This document shows, in pieces, positions 36,174 through 44,358 of a DNA stretch of 64,000 nucleotides (within the stretch, counting starts at the first letter, position 1; each line of letters begins with the position of its first letter). The notes beneath the pieces are model-generated. The model made no database searches. It was not told where the DNA came from and saw only the letters and a program-made list of their open reading frames with translations. The translations under genes and the position numbers were made by a program. The DNA is from Lachnospiraceae bacterium (lineage in GTDB: Bacteria; Bacillota; Clostridia; Lachnospirales; Lachnospiraceae). The stretch is taken from positions 1-64,000 of the forward strand of contig JAFUMV010000028.1 in NCBI GenBank assembly GCA_017482485.1, written 5' to 3'.

Positions 36174-37091
36174 TCATCTCCTCATCTGGGGGTCTAAGGC
36201 GTCTCTTAATCCGTCACCAAACAGGTTGAACGCCAGCATTGTCAGCGCAAACACGATTGCCGGTGTAAAAAACAGCCATAATGATCCCGGAAACTGATTG
36301 GAACCCAGCTGAAGCAGGTTGCCCCAGCTCGCTTCCGGAATGGAAATGCCAAGGCCAAGATAACTTAAATATGCTTCTGCTCCGATTGCACCCGGAATGC
36401 TCATGGTATAATTCACCAGAATCGGTCCGATTGTATTTGGAAGCAAATGGGTTCTGAGCACTTTCCACTTGCTCGCTCCAAGCACCTGCGCGGCCATCGC
36501 ATATTCATTTTCCCTCAGTGCAAGAACCTGCCCTCTGACCAGACGTGCCAGACCGGTCCAACCGGTAAGGCAAAGCGCAAACAGCAGGGTTCCCACACTG
36601 CCGCTGAACACTGTCAGCAGCAAAATCATGATGATCATTTGAGGAATTGATACGATGACATCGATGACACGCATCATGAGTATGTCTGCCTTCCCTCCTA
36701 AATACCCGGCGATTCCGCCATATATGGTTCCTATGACCAGATTGATGGTTTCTGCGACAAAGCCGATAATCAGTGATGTTCTTGTTCCGCGCACCAGACG
36801 TGTCAGGACATCACGTCCCAGATCATCTGTGCCAAACCAGTGCTGTCTGCCGGGGGCTTCCAGCGTGTGCAGCAAATCCGTTTTCTGGTAGTTCGGTAAA
36901 AAAATGGGGCCGAAAATGGCAACCAGAACAATAAACAGGATAAATCCAAGGGAAATCATTGCCGCTTTATTCTGTTTCAGGGTGCGGATAACGCCCTGGG
37001 AATAGGTCAGGGATACCCGGTTTATTTTCTGACTTGCTTTTACGTCCTTTGGAATTTTCGTAAAGTCTTTTATAAAGGTTTTCTCTGCCAT
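36174..37091 (-). CDS. oppC: Oligopeptide ABC transporter permease OppC
   Basis: A 305-residue permease. It has the OppC N-terminal span (MISLGFILFIVLVAIFGPIF), the periplasmic motif HWFGTDDLGRDVLTRL, and the ATPase-contact loop MAAQVLGASKWKVLRTHLLPN. It follows oppB by 2 bp. Confidence 0.94.
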   Translation of the reverse strand: MAEKTFIKDFTKIPKDVKASQKINRVSLTYSQGVIRTLKQNKAAMISLGFILFIVLVAIFGPIFLPNYQKTDLLHTLEAPGRQHWFGTDDLGRDVLTRLVRGTRTSLIIGFVAETINLVIGTIYGGIAGYLGGKADILMMRVIDVIVSIPQMIIMILLLTVFSGSVGTLLFALCLTGWTGLARLVRGQVLALRENEYAMAAQVLGASKWKVLRTHLLPNTIGPILVNYTMSIPGAIGAEAYLSYLGLGISIPEASWGNLLQLGSNQFPGSLWLFFTPAIVFALTMLAFNLFGDGLRDALDPQMRR

Positions 37092-37093
37092 TG

Positions 37094-38062
37094 CTACCTC
37101 CTCGATCCCGATAATCTGACACGCGGATCAATCACACAATAGATGATGTCTACAACAAGTGTACTGGCAACAACAAAGATAGAATAAAAAATCGTAAGAC
37201 CCATGGTCAGTGTATAATCTCTTGCAGACACGCTGTTTACATAATATTTTCCAAGACCCGGAATCGCAAATAAGCTTTCTATTACGAAAGATCCCGTACA
37301 GATACTGCCTACCATTCTTCCCACGACTGTGACAACCGGCATCAGCGCATTGCGCACCTCATGCTTCCAGGTCACTGCTGCATTGGAGATTCCTTTGCTT
37401 TTTGCCGTTTTTATATAGTCCTGCCCGATCACATCCAGCATGGAGGAACGCATCAGGCGGGTTATGGTCGCTATGGAACCCATTCCCAGCGTGAATGTAG
37501 GAAGAATCGTATAGCGGAAGCTTTCCCATCTTGAAATCGGGAACAGCTGGAAAGAGGTATGAAATGTTTCTTTAATCCAGGAAGATATCCAGAGTCCGAA
37601 TAAACACTGCATCAGTGTGCCGAGCACAAAGCTTGGTACCGAAATGCCGATAATGGCGATCACGGAAGAAAAGCGGTCCAGTCCCTTATTGTGTTTCAGC
37701 GCTGCTCCCACGCCAAGCAGAATGCCTGTGAATACGGCAAATACAAGAGCACGAAGTCCTAAGTCAAGAGATACCGGAAATGCTTTTTTAATAATGTCAG
37801 TAACGCTTTGATTGGGAAAGGAAATGGATGTTCCGAAGTTGCCGTGCAATATATTTTTCAGATAAATGAGATATTGTTCTACTAAGGGTTTATCCAGTCC
37901 GTAGTTTGCCTCCAAGGCAGCCAGTGCTTCCGGCGTTATATTGTCATTTCCCGTAGAAAAGGGGGTGCCGGGAATCATATGCATCAGGAAAAATGTTAAG
38001 GTTATTACCACGAACACCGTGACAATGGCGATAATAATTCGTTGTAAAATATACTTTTTCAT
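37094..38062 (-). CDS. oppB: Oligopeptide ABC transporter permease OppB
   Basis: About 322 residues. It has the N-terminal signature KYILQRIIIAIVTVFVVITL, FFLMHMIPGTPF, and the contact loop DYIKTAKSKGISNAAVTWKH. In-frame ATGs at 38125 and 38080 precede the start chosen here. The 38125 start would read through the hairpin at 38090-38114; the ATG at 38062 lies beyond it and has GGAG 12 nt upstream. Confidence 0.9.
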   Translation of the reverse strand: MKKYILQRIIIAIVTVFVVITLTFFLMHMIPGTPFSTGNDNITPEALAALEANYGLDKPLVEQYLIYLKNILHGNFGTSISFPNQSVTDIIKKAFPVSLDLGLRALVFAVFTGILLGVGAALKHNKGLDRFSSVIAIIGISVPSFVLGTLMQCLFGLWISSWIKETFHTSFQLFPISRWESFRYTILPTFTLGMGSIATITRLMRSSMLDVIGQDYIKTAKSKGISNAAVTWKHEVRNALMPVVTVVGRMVGSICTGSFVIESLFAIPGLGKYYVNSVSARDYTLTMGLTIFYSIFVVASTLVVDIIYCVIDPRVRLSGSRR

Positions 38063-38089
38063 AAATAAACGCTGCTCCATTATTAAATA

Positions 38090-38114
38090 CCGGGATAGTT
38101 TTTCACTATCCCGG
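38090..38114. other. Intra-operon hairpin between oppA and oppB
   Basis: Perfect 9-bp inverted repeat CCGGGATAG/CTATCCCGG with a 7-nt loop. On the minus strand no long T run follows. It probably protects the 3' end of oppA mRNA, so that the binding protein is made in excess over the permease. Confidence 0.65.
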
Positions 38115-38133
38115 ATGTACTGCAAACGATAAT

Positions 38134-39864
38134 TTATTCTTCGATGACTGCAAAATAGGTATCCAGATACGGAACTACTGCACGTCTGATCACGCCTTTG
38201 ACACGATCAGATACTGCGTAATACTGAGCTGTGTAGTACAGAGGAGTGATCGCCTGGTCCTCTAACAGAATCTTTTCCGCCTCACCCAGACCTTTGATTC
38301 GCTCTGTCTGGTCTGCGGTGTATACAGCTGCTTTATAAACCTTGTTGAACTCTTCACTGATATATAATGCCGGGTTGGCATCAGCGTCGTGCTCATAGCT
38401 TCCGAGGAAGTTGGTCGCATCGTCAAAGTCTGCTCCCCAGCTTGCCAAGTACGCATCGTAATCATAGCTCTTTCTCTTTGTGCTCAGTGATGTGGAATCC
38501 AGAGTTTCAATTTCTACCTTAATTCCCAGGTTTTCCTGCAGAATCTGCTGAAGGGCACCTGCTACAGCGGTAAACTCATCCGTATTTTTTGCCATAATGG
38601 TGAAATGAACATCAGATGCGGAAATACCAAGTTCATCCAGACCTTTCTGCAGCAGTTTTTTCGCTTCATCAACATTGTAGGTATAGGTAAGGGTGCTGCC
38701 TACAAGGTCACGGAAAGTGGAATCAGCACCGGATAAGCTTACCGGAACAAAACCGTCTGCTACAGTAGAACCATTTTTCAGTACGCCTGCCACAAGGCTT
38801 TCTCTGTCAATCGCAGTGGAGATTGCCTGACGAATGTATTTATTGGATAAATACTCATTTGCCACATTGTAAAGCAGATATGCGGAACGTCCGTTATTGT
38901 AACTTGATACCTCAAATCCCGCTTTCTCAATGGTAGCCAGACGCTGTGCGGAGAAGTCCACAATATCCAGTTCTCCATTTAAGAACATGTTTACCTGTGT
39001 ACTTTCATCCGGAATTACATAGACGTTGATCTGTTCAATGGCAATGTTATCCTTATTCCAATAGTAGGGATTCTTCTTCAGCACAACGATGTTATCCGTC
39101 TCCCAGGAATCCACGTAATAAGGACCGTTTGACAGGGTTGTTTCTGCACTGGTACCGTAGTTTGCATCTCCGCCAATAGATTCCACGAAACTCCGATTGA
39201 TTCCAAAATGCTGGCAGTGAGTAAGGAGCTTTTCAAAATAAGGAACCGGATACTCCAGATCAAACTGTACGGTCTTTTCATCAATTGCAGTAACGCCTAA
39301 TTCTGAAGGATCTGCTTCTCCCGTAAAAATGGCTCTTGCATTTTTAATTTCATAGTTAAAATCCGGGTATGCTACTTCTGTAGAACCGTCCAGGAGACGT
39401 GTGATTCCATAAACCCAGTCATCTGCCGTTACAGGATCCCCATTGCTCCAGCCGCTTTCACGCAAATGAAACGTCCACTGTGTGTAATCCTCATTATGCT
39501 CAATCGTATCGGCAAGTCCGTCTACAATTTTCTGATCATCGCCAAAACGTGTCAGGCTTTCCTCTGTCACCCCAAAGATATACATCAAATCGCCGCCAAG
39601 GCTGATTGCCGGATCAAAGCTGGACGGATCGGAGCTGATGGCCACATTCAGCACTGAATTGGAAGTACCTGCGGCAGTTTCGGTCGCTGCCTGCTCTGTA
39701 GTTTCGGCTGCTGTCTGTGCGGTTGTTTCAGCCGCTGCCTGCTCTGTCTTTTCAGCGCTGCTTCCCGTTTCTGTTGCAGCTGTTGTTGTGCATCCTGTCA
39801 GTGCCGCTGAAAGTAATGTTGATGATACAGCCAGCGCCAAAGCGCGTTTCCATAATTTTTTCAT
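38134..39864 (-). CDS. oppA: Oligopeptide-binding lipoprotein OppA
   Basis: A 576-residue SBP_bac_5-family protein. The signal ends in LLSAALTGC (lipobox Cys near 26), followed by a Thr/Ala/Glu-rich linker of ~45 residues. Then comes NVAISSDPSSFDPA and the family motif VTADDWVYGITRLLDG. It captures peptides for OppBCDF. The specificity cannot be read directly; in this context cysteine-containing peptides or glutathione are a possibility (inference). Confidence 0.9.
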   Translation of the reverse strand: MKKLWKRALALAVSSTLLSAALTGCTTTAATETGSSAEKTEQAAAETTAQTAAETTEQAATETAAGTSNSVLNVAISSDPSSFDPAISLGGDLMYIFGVTEESLTRFGDDQKIVDGLADTIEHNEDYTQWTFHLRESGWSNGDPVTADDWVYGITRLLDGSTEVAYPDFNYEIKNARAIFTGEADPSELGVTAIDEKTVQFDLEYPVPYFEKLLTHCQHFGINRSFVESIGGDANYGTSAETTLSNGPYYVDSWETDNIVVLKKNPYYWNKDNIAIEQINVYVIPDESTQVNMFLNGELDIVDFSAQRLATIEKAGFEVSSYNNGRSAYLLYNVANEYLSNKYIRQAISTAIDRESLVAGVLKNGSTVADGFVPVSLSGADSTFRDLVGSTLTYTYNVDEAKKLLQKGLDELGISASDVHFTIMAKNTDEFTAVAGALQQILQENLGIKVEIETLDSTSLSTKRKSYDYDAYLASWGADFDDATNFLGSYEHDADANPALYISEEFNKVYKAAVYTADQTERIKGLGEAEKILLEDQAITPLYYTAQYYAVSDRVKGVIRRAVVPYLDTYFAVIEE

Positions 39865-39894
39865 AATAATAATCTCCTTTTATCTATATTCTGG

Positions 39895-41112
39895 TTACAG
39901 CAGGTCTTTTAACGGATTGATGGATGCGTCCACAGATAATACTCCATTTTTGGGGTTTCTGTCTGCCCAGTCAGGACTGTTCCAGATTGTTTTGGAAATT
40001 TCTCCTGCATAATCTTCATAGGTCTCATTTTCAGGGTGGCGCAGGAAAAGTTCATCCGGGGTCTTGCTGAGTTTTCTTCTTTCGCCGTCATAAGCCCAGA
40101 GTTTTTCGAAATCCACTTTCGGTAAAATTCTGTCACTATAGGATCTGAAAAGCTTCGCGCCGGATTTTCTGCGGCCCGCTTCTGCCAGTGTTCTTGCATT
40201 GCTGTTATTATGGAATGCAGGAATTGTGTTAAGCTCTCTTATATATCCCCAGATATTTTTGTATTCCCGAATCGGTCTGATAGGACCCACATTCCGGTAA
40301 TAGCTGACATCCCACCGAACCAGAGTTACATAAGCTCTCACGTCACTGTCAGTAATGTAATCTCCGAAAATAAAGCGATTTGTTTCCAGACGTTTTTCCA
40401 GCTTATCCAGAGATTCCTTAAAATCTTCATAGGCTTCGTCATATGCCTCCGGAGACTGGCAGAAGGCCATGCGATAATGAGCGTTGTTAATGTGCGGGAA
40501 TAACCAGTCGTTAAACTCATCAATTTCTTTTCTGAACTTCTTGGGGTACAGATCCGGAGCATCCTTGGGCTGGAAAGGCCGAAACTGCACTTCCAAATAG
40601 TTGGTCAATCTGTGATAATCATTATTCACAGCTTTCTTTTCAATAATATCTACAAGAGTCGGTGTTGTTGCCCTTCCCTTAAAATCCGGATTTGCTCTCT
40701 TATAAAATTCACTTAAGAAGTAAGCACCTGTGAGCGCATCTTTATGCCCGGGCTGATCGCCGAATCCATGACCATATTTGTTCGTCTGACCGGAATGGGA
40801 GGTTTTCTGATCTTTGATCACATCCTGAAGTCCCAGCAGATCTCTTACAATTACAGGTCTGTTAGACCAGTTACATCCGGTTGCCCAGTAAATCGCGTAC
40901 CGGTTTGCCTCTGCCTTTAAATCTCCCTCTTTATCGCCGAAAGGCTGGATAAACGCATTTGGCTGACGAATAAATGCTCCTCTTTCATCAATTTCGCTGA
41001 TGGTCTCATTTGGTCTCGGATCTACGCCCACCTCTTTTGCGTAGCCTTCTGCCTCTTCATCTGTATAAGAAGCCAGTAATTCCTCTGCACTTAATTCTGT
41101 TGTATTTGCCAT
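39895..41112 (-). CDS. Glutathione-transferase-like protein (Xi class, YqjG/ECM4-like)
   Basis: About 405 residues resembling glutathionyl-hydroquinone reductases. The thioredoxin-fold N-terminal part carries ATGCNWSNRPVIVRDLLGL, where the Cys (Cys80 from the 41112 start) matches the catalytic Cys of the family motif GCPWAHR. TPTLVD and the helical GST C-domain (FGDYITDSDVRAYVTLVRWD) follow. The start at 41112 has GGAGG; an ATG at 41139 directly follows a terminator T run. Strict anaerobes usually lack glutathione synthesis, so the thiol partner is unclear. It leads the oppABCDF run. Confidence 0.82.
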   Translation of the reverse strand: MANTTELSAEELLASYTDEEAEGYAKEVGVDPRPNETISEIDERGAFIRQPNAFIQPFGDKEGDLKAEANRYAIYWATGCNWSNRPVIVRDLLGLQDVIKDQKTSHSGQTNKYGHGFGDQPGHKDALTGAYFLSEFYKRANPDFKGRATTPTLVDIIEKKAVNNDYHRLTNYLEVQFRPFQPKDAPDLYPKKFRKEIDEFNDWLFPHINNAHYRMAFCQSPEAYDEAYEDFKESLDKLEKRLETNRFIFGDYITDSDVRAYVTLVRWDVSYYRNVGPIRPIREYKNIWGYIRELNTIPAFHNNSNARTLAEAGRRKSGAKLFRSYSDRILPKVDFEKLWAYDGERRKLSKTPDELFLRHPENETYEDYAGEISKTIWNSPDWADRNPKNGVLSVDASINPLKDLL

Positions 41113-41143
41113 TTTCTTTTCCTCCATTTTCTTTTTCATAAAA

Positions 41144-41187
41144 AAAACCAGAGTTCTGCTAATCTTCTTAACAAAACCTCTGGTTTT
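41144..41187 (-). terminator. Terminator between cysK and the GST-like gene
   Basis: AAAACCAGAG/CTCTGGTTTT. On the minus strand it is followed by T7 ending at the first in-frame ATG of the GST-like gene. It would separate cysK from the opp block, fully or in part. Confidence 0.8.
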
Positions 41188-41196
41188 CCAGTCAGT

Positions 41197-42135
41197 TTAA
41201 TTATTATTAAATAAAGGTGTAGATAAATATCTGTCTCCGGAATCAGGGAGCAATGCAACGATTGTCTTTCCTGCATTTTCCGGTCTGCCTGCAAGAATTG
41301 CTGCGGCTTTCAAAGCTGCGCCGGACGAAATTCCTACCAGAATGCCCTCGCTTACGGCAAAGGCCTTTCCTTCTGCAAATGCGTCTCCATTTTCTATGGT
41401 AATGACTTCATCATAAATTTCTGTGTCCAGCACTTCCGGGATGAATCCTGCTCCAATGCCCTGAATCTTATGAGCGCCCGGTGTTCCTGCAGAAAGTACG
41501 GCGCTTCCGGCCGGTTCAACCGCTACGATTTTTACATTGGGGTTCTTTTCCTTTAAATACTCACCAACGCCGGTTATTGTACCGCCGGTACCGACACCTG
41601 CTACGAAAATGTCTACCTTGCCGTCTGTCTGTTCCCAGATTTCGGGACCCGTTGTAGCCTTATGTACAGCAGGATTGGCAGGATTTATAAACTGTCCTAA
41701 AATCACTGCTCCTTCAATTTCGTTCTTTAATTCTTCCGCCCTGGCAATCGCTCCTTTCATTCCCTGGGTACCGTCTGTCAGTATCAGTTCGGCGCCATAC
41801 GCTTTCAGAAGATTTCTTCTTTCCACGCTCATGGTATCGGGTAAGGTAAGAATTACCTTGTATCCCTTTACCGCAGCTACTGCCGCAAGTCCTATTCCGG
41901 TATTACCGCTTGTAGGCTCAATAATGGTCGCTCCTTCTTTTAAAGTTCCCCGCTTTTCCGCATCTTCGATCATCGCCAATGCGATACGATCCTTTACGGA
42001 ACCTGCCGGATTTAAATACTCAAGTTTTGCAAGAATGGTAGCATCTGTCACGCCGGCTTTCCTGGCATATCTGTTCAGCTTAAGTATCGGAGTGTGCCCA
42101 ATTAGTTCCAATGCGCTTTCTAAAATCTGACTCAT
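41197..42135 (-). CDS. cysK: Cysteine synthase A (O-acetylserine sulfhydrylase)
   Basis: A PLP enzyme making cysteine from O-acetylserine and sulfide, about 312 residues. The PLP lysine is Lys48 in NPAGSVKDR, the substrate loop is [11 protein letters not shown], and the phosphate loop is [12 protein letters not shown]. The start is 42135, with GGAAAGG 8 nt upstream; an ATG at 42192 has no such site. It is preceded by a ~500-nt leader containing a Cys-codon attenuator (see 42421-42672), so expression should follow Cys-tRNA charging. Confidence 0.95.
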   Translation of the reverse strand: MSQILESALELIGHTPILKLNRYARKAGVTDATILAKLEYLNPAGSVKDRIALAMIEDAEKRGTLKEGATIIEPTSGNTGIGLAAVAAVKGYKVILTLPDTMSVERRNLLKAYGAELILTDGTQGMKGAIARAEELKNEIEGAVILGQFINPANPAVHKATTGPEIWEQTDGKVDIFVAGVGTGGTITGVGEYLKEKNPNVKIVAVEPAGSAVLSAGTPGAHKIQGIGAGFIPEVLDTEIYDEVITIENGDAFAEGKAFAVSEGILVGISSGAALKAAAILAGRPENAGKTIVALLPDSGDRYLSTPLFNNN

Positions 42136-42267
42136 ATTCAATACCTTTCCGTAATTTTTATATTCCATAATGCTGGTGTCAACGATGTGCATTTGACCCC
42201 TTCATCATTTTATTTTGGCAGCCCCAAATTATACCCGTTTCCCGGAAACAGCAAAAACAAGGACTTT

Positions 42268-42421
42268 CCTGTGGAGTAAAAAGGTGTGCGCAATAGCGCA
42301 CACTCCGCGTCGAGCGCGGTCGCGAAGCGACAATTTCACCGCGAGCGAGTACGCATCGTTGCGCGAAGCGCTTTTTTACTCTACAGGAATTTTCGTAGAA
42401 AATTCCTGTAGAGCAAAAAAG
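42268..42421. repeat. Palindrome cluster in the cysK leader
   Basis: A series of hairpins lies between the attenuator and cysK. One is a 24-bp stem, 42371-42394 with 42398-42421, around GTA. The others are GTGTGCGC/GCGCACAC (42284-42303), CCGCG/CGCGG (42305-42319), TCGC-GAA-GCGA (42320-42330) and GCGC-GAA-GCGC (42361-42371). The motif CCTGT(G/A)GAG(T/C)AAAAA occurs at 42268 and 42404 in direct orientation, with an inverted copy at 42371-42387, so alternative foldings are possible. I see no ORF of note. Confidence 0.75.
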
Positions 42422-42471
42422 CAGCTGCCATATGCCTATGGCAGCTGCTTACAATATCATAAAGTCAGCTA
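42421..42471 (-). terminator. Attenuator of cysK: terminator and overlapping antiterminator
   Basis: On the minus strand the terminator is GCAGCTGCCATA-GGCA-TATGGCAGCTGC (42448-42421), a perfect 12-bp stem followed by TTTTTT. An alternative pairing uses TAGCTGACTT (42471-42462), which contains the leader-peptide stop codon, with AAGCAGCTG (42450-42442), the 5' arm of the terminator; one A is bulged. The two pairings exclude each other. A ribosome finishing the leader peptide would cover the first strand and favour termination. Confidence 0.85.
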
Positions 42472-42579
42472 GACGCATAATGCATATGAAAAATAAACCG
42501 TATTCATACATACAGTCTGACAGCAACAACAACAACACATGTTATTTCTTTCGTTGATTACTACAGCATTTTTTTTCAT
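42469..42579 (-). CDS. Cysteine leader peptide (36 aa, six consecutive Cys)
   Basis: A short ORF, ATG at 42579 to TAG at 42469, preceded by GGAAAGGAG at 8-nt spacing. The peptide starts MKKNAVVINERNN, then has Met and six Cys (codons TGT x4, TGC, TGT at 42537-42520), and carries two more Cys before the end (ALCV). Eight of 36 residues are Cys. It lies between a consensus promoter and a terminator ahead of cysK, so its likely job is to sense Cys-tRNA charging through ribosome stalling, like the trp and his leaders. Start, ribosome site and stop are all seen in sequence. Confidence 0.9.
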   Translation of the reverse strand: MKKNAVVINERNNMCCCCCCQTVCMNTVYFSYALCV

Positions 42580-42643
42580 ATGATTAGCTCCTTTCCATTA
42601 CCCATCTTTTATATAGGTTTATATGTTTTGTTCTATGTGCCAG

Positions 42644-42672
42644 ATTATACATTGACTGATTACAGTTGTCAA
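42644..42672 (-). promoter_or_regulatory. Consensus sigma-A promoter of the cysK leader
   Basis: Minus strand TTGACA (42672-42667), 17-bp spacer, TATAAT (42649-42644), both perfect. It predicts a start near 42637, about 58 nt before the leader ATG. Confidence 0.88.
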
Positions 42673-42734
42673 TAGCTTTTTTTAATATTTTTCAGCCTTA
42701 CTGCTTGTGTGCCGCTGTAATGGGCGGCGTGTAT

Positions 42735-42926
42735 TCATATATCACGCCTGTCGGCAATGTCCGCTATTCCTTCAAATTCTTCGATTTTTTCCTCTTCCCC
42801 GGCAGCTTCAATCTGCTGACGCAGCTCTTCCTCATGCTCCTGCACAAAGGCAAAAATTTCCTGCTCTTTGAAATAATAATTATCGTCCTGGCCGCAGGCG
42901 CAAAGAAGCAAGGTCATACATAGCAC
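42735..42926 (-). pseudogene. Small lipoprotein remnant
   Basis: About 63 residues: VLCMTLLLCACGQDD resembles the end of a lipoprotein signal, then comes an acidic helical tail (EIFAFVQEHEEELRQQIEA). Upstream in the same frame the signal continues (KYSLFFSLVLCMT) back to an in-frame TGA, with an ATG five codons before it. Only a GTG start is open. It looks like a lipoprotein gene broken by a point change and cut at its 3' end, but a short functional product from the GTG cannot be excluded. Confidence 0.45.
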
Positions 42927-43026
42927 AAGAGAGAAAAACAGAGAATATTTTCATCTTTGTTTACTCATGCAATCCTCCATCTTTGAAAAACTGCTGAAAC
43001 TACCCCGATTTCATGCTGAACAGCAA

Positions 43027-44343
43027 CTAATCCGCACTATAGGTGATACCGTTTTTTTCTGAAAATTTCTTCAGGGTCATGGCCACAATCAATACAAAAA
43101 TCTCGTAAATACCGAAGGTATGCCATACGACAGCCTTACCCAAAATCATCGGGACAAAGGTGATAACAATACTGTTCATCACAAGGCTGCGCACGATATT
43201 TAAGGCAATCGCCTGACCGGAACGCTTGGTAGAATAGAAATAAGCGGAGATCATCGTGTTGATGCTGCCAATGATAAAGCCCCAGCAGTATTCCCACATA
43301 TGGATGGCTGTAAAGTCGATGGTTTCGGCATCTGCGCCGAACAGTCCGCAAAGAGCGTGGGGGAATATGATATAAATTGCTACACATATTGCGCTGCCAA
43401 CAACGCTGATGATCTGGCCCGCACGATAGTAATATTTGAGATCTTCTCCCTGTTTTGCCCCATATGCCTGGCCAAACAAGGGCTGCATGCCTTCTGATGC
43501 GCCGAAGAACACGGACATGGTAAAGCTGGAGAGGTAGGAAATAACGGAAAACGCATTGATTCCGATTTCTCCATAATTTGCCATCAGTGTCCGGTTCATG
43601 CAAAATGTAGTCACGGGGGTGGAAAACTGTGCAATTGCTTCAGGAAGTCCACGCAATACAATTTTGCAGTACAGCTTGACCTGGGGTTTATATTTTTTGA
43701 TCCGCAGCTCTCCCTTTTTGAAAACAAAGTGTGTCAGGATCACCAGCAGTCCCACAACCTGTGAAATGCCGGTTGCGACTGCGGCGCCCGCAACGCCCTT
43801 CTGCAGGGGAAAAACAAAGAGCCAGTCAAGGAAAATGTTCAGTACCGTGACCACAACATTGGTTATTGCTACCAGTCCGGGATCGCCATCATTTCGGCAG
43901 AAGGACTGTAAATTCAGCGATACCGAATTCGCAACGGCAAACAATGCCCACCAGAATACATAATCCTTTGCAAGTTCAAAGTAATTGCCTGTTGCACCAA
44001 GCAGCTGACAAACGGGGGCCGTCAGTCCGCAGCCGATAAGTACAACCAGACAGCCTACAAGGAAGTTAATTGTCACTGCATGCATAAACGCATTTTGTGC
44101 CCCTTCTTTGTCACCGCTGCCAAAACGAATTGCAGTAATTGTTACACCTCCGATGCTGGCCATCGCGTTCAGGGCCTGCACAATCAGTACAAAAGGGAGA
44201 GCAATATTGACCGCCCCCAGAGCCTGCATGCCGGCACCCTGTCCGACGAAAATACCATCCACTACAGAAAACAGGAACACACAGGCATTGGCGAGAATTG
44301 CCGGAGCTACATTTTGCAAAATAATTTTATTTCTTGATGACAT
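43027..44343 (-). CDS. MATE-family efflux transporter (copy A, first type)
   Basis: A 438-residue MATE transporter with about 12 spans (ILANACVFLFSVVDGIFVGQ; GFIIGSINTMISAYFYSTKRSGQA). It probably exports drugs or cationic compounds using Na+ or H+. It is nearly identical to 51474-52793. It is the last gene of a marR, MATE, kinase-like, MATE operon; the second MATE gene of this copy is deleted internally. Confidence 0.9.
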   Translation of the reverse strand: MSSRNKIILQNVAPAILANACVFLFSVVDGIFVGQGAGMQALGAVNIALPFVLIVQALNAMASIGGVTITAIRFGSGDKEGAQNAFMHAVTINFLVGCLVVLIGCGLTAPVCQLLGATGNYFELAKDYVFWWALFAVANSVSLNLQSFCRNDGDPGLVAITNVVVTVLNIFLDWLFVFPLQKGVAGAAVATGISQVVGLLVILTHFVFKKGELRIKKYKPQVKLYCKIVLRGLPEAIAQFSTPVTTFCMNRTLMANYGEIGINAFSVISYLSSFTMSVFFGASEGMQPLFGQAYGAKQGEDLKYYYRAGQIISVVGSAICVAIYIIFPHALCGLFGADAETIDFTAIHMWEYCWGFIIGSINTMISAYFYSTKRSGQAIALNIVRSLVMNSIVITFVPMILGKAVVWHTFGIYEIFVLIVAMTLKKFSEKNGITYSAD

Positions 44344-44358
44344 AATAGTTGACCTCTT

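Noticed and set aside
42136..42672. T-box or SAM riboswitch upstream of cysK
   Set aside because: No T-box consensus bulge or SAM-aptamer core is seen; the leader ORF and its attenuator explain the region better.
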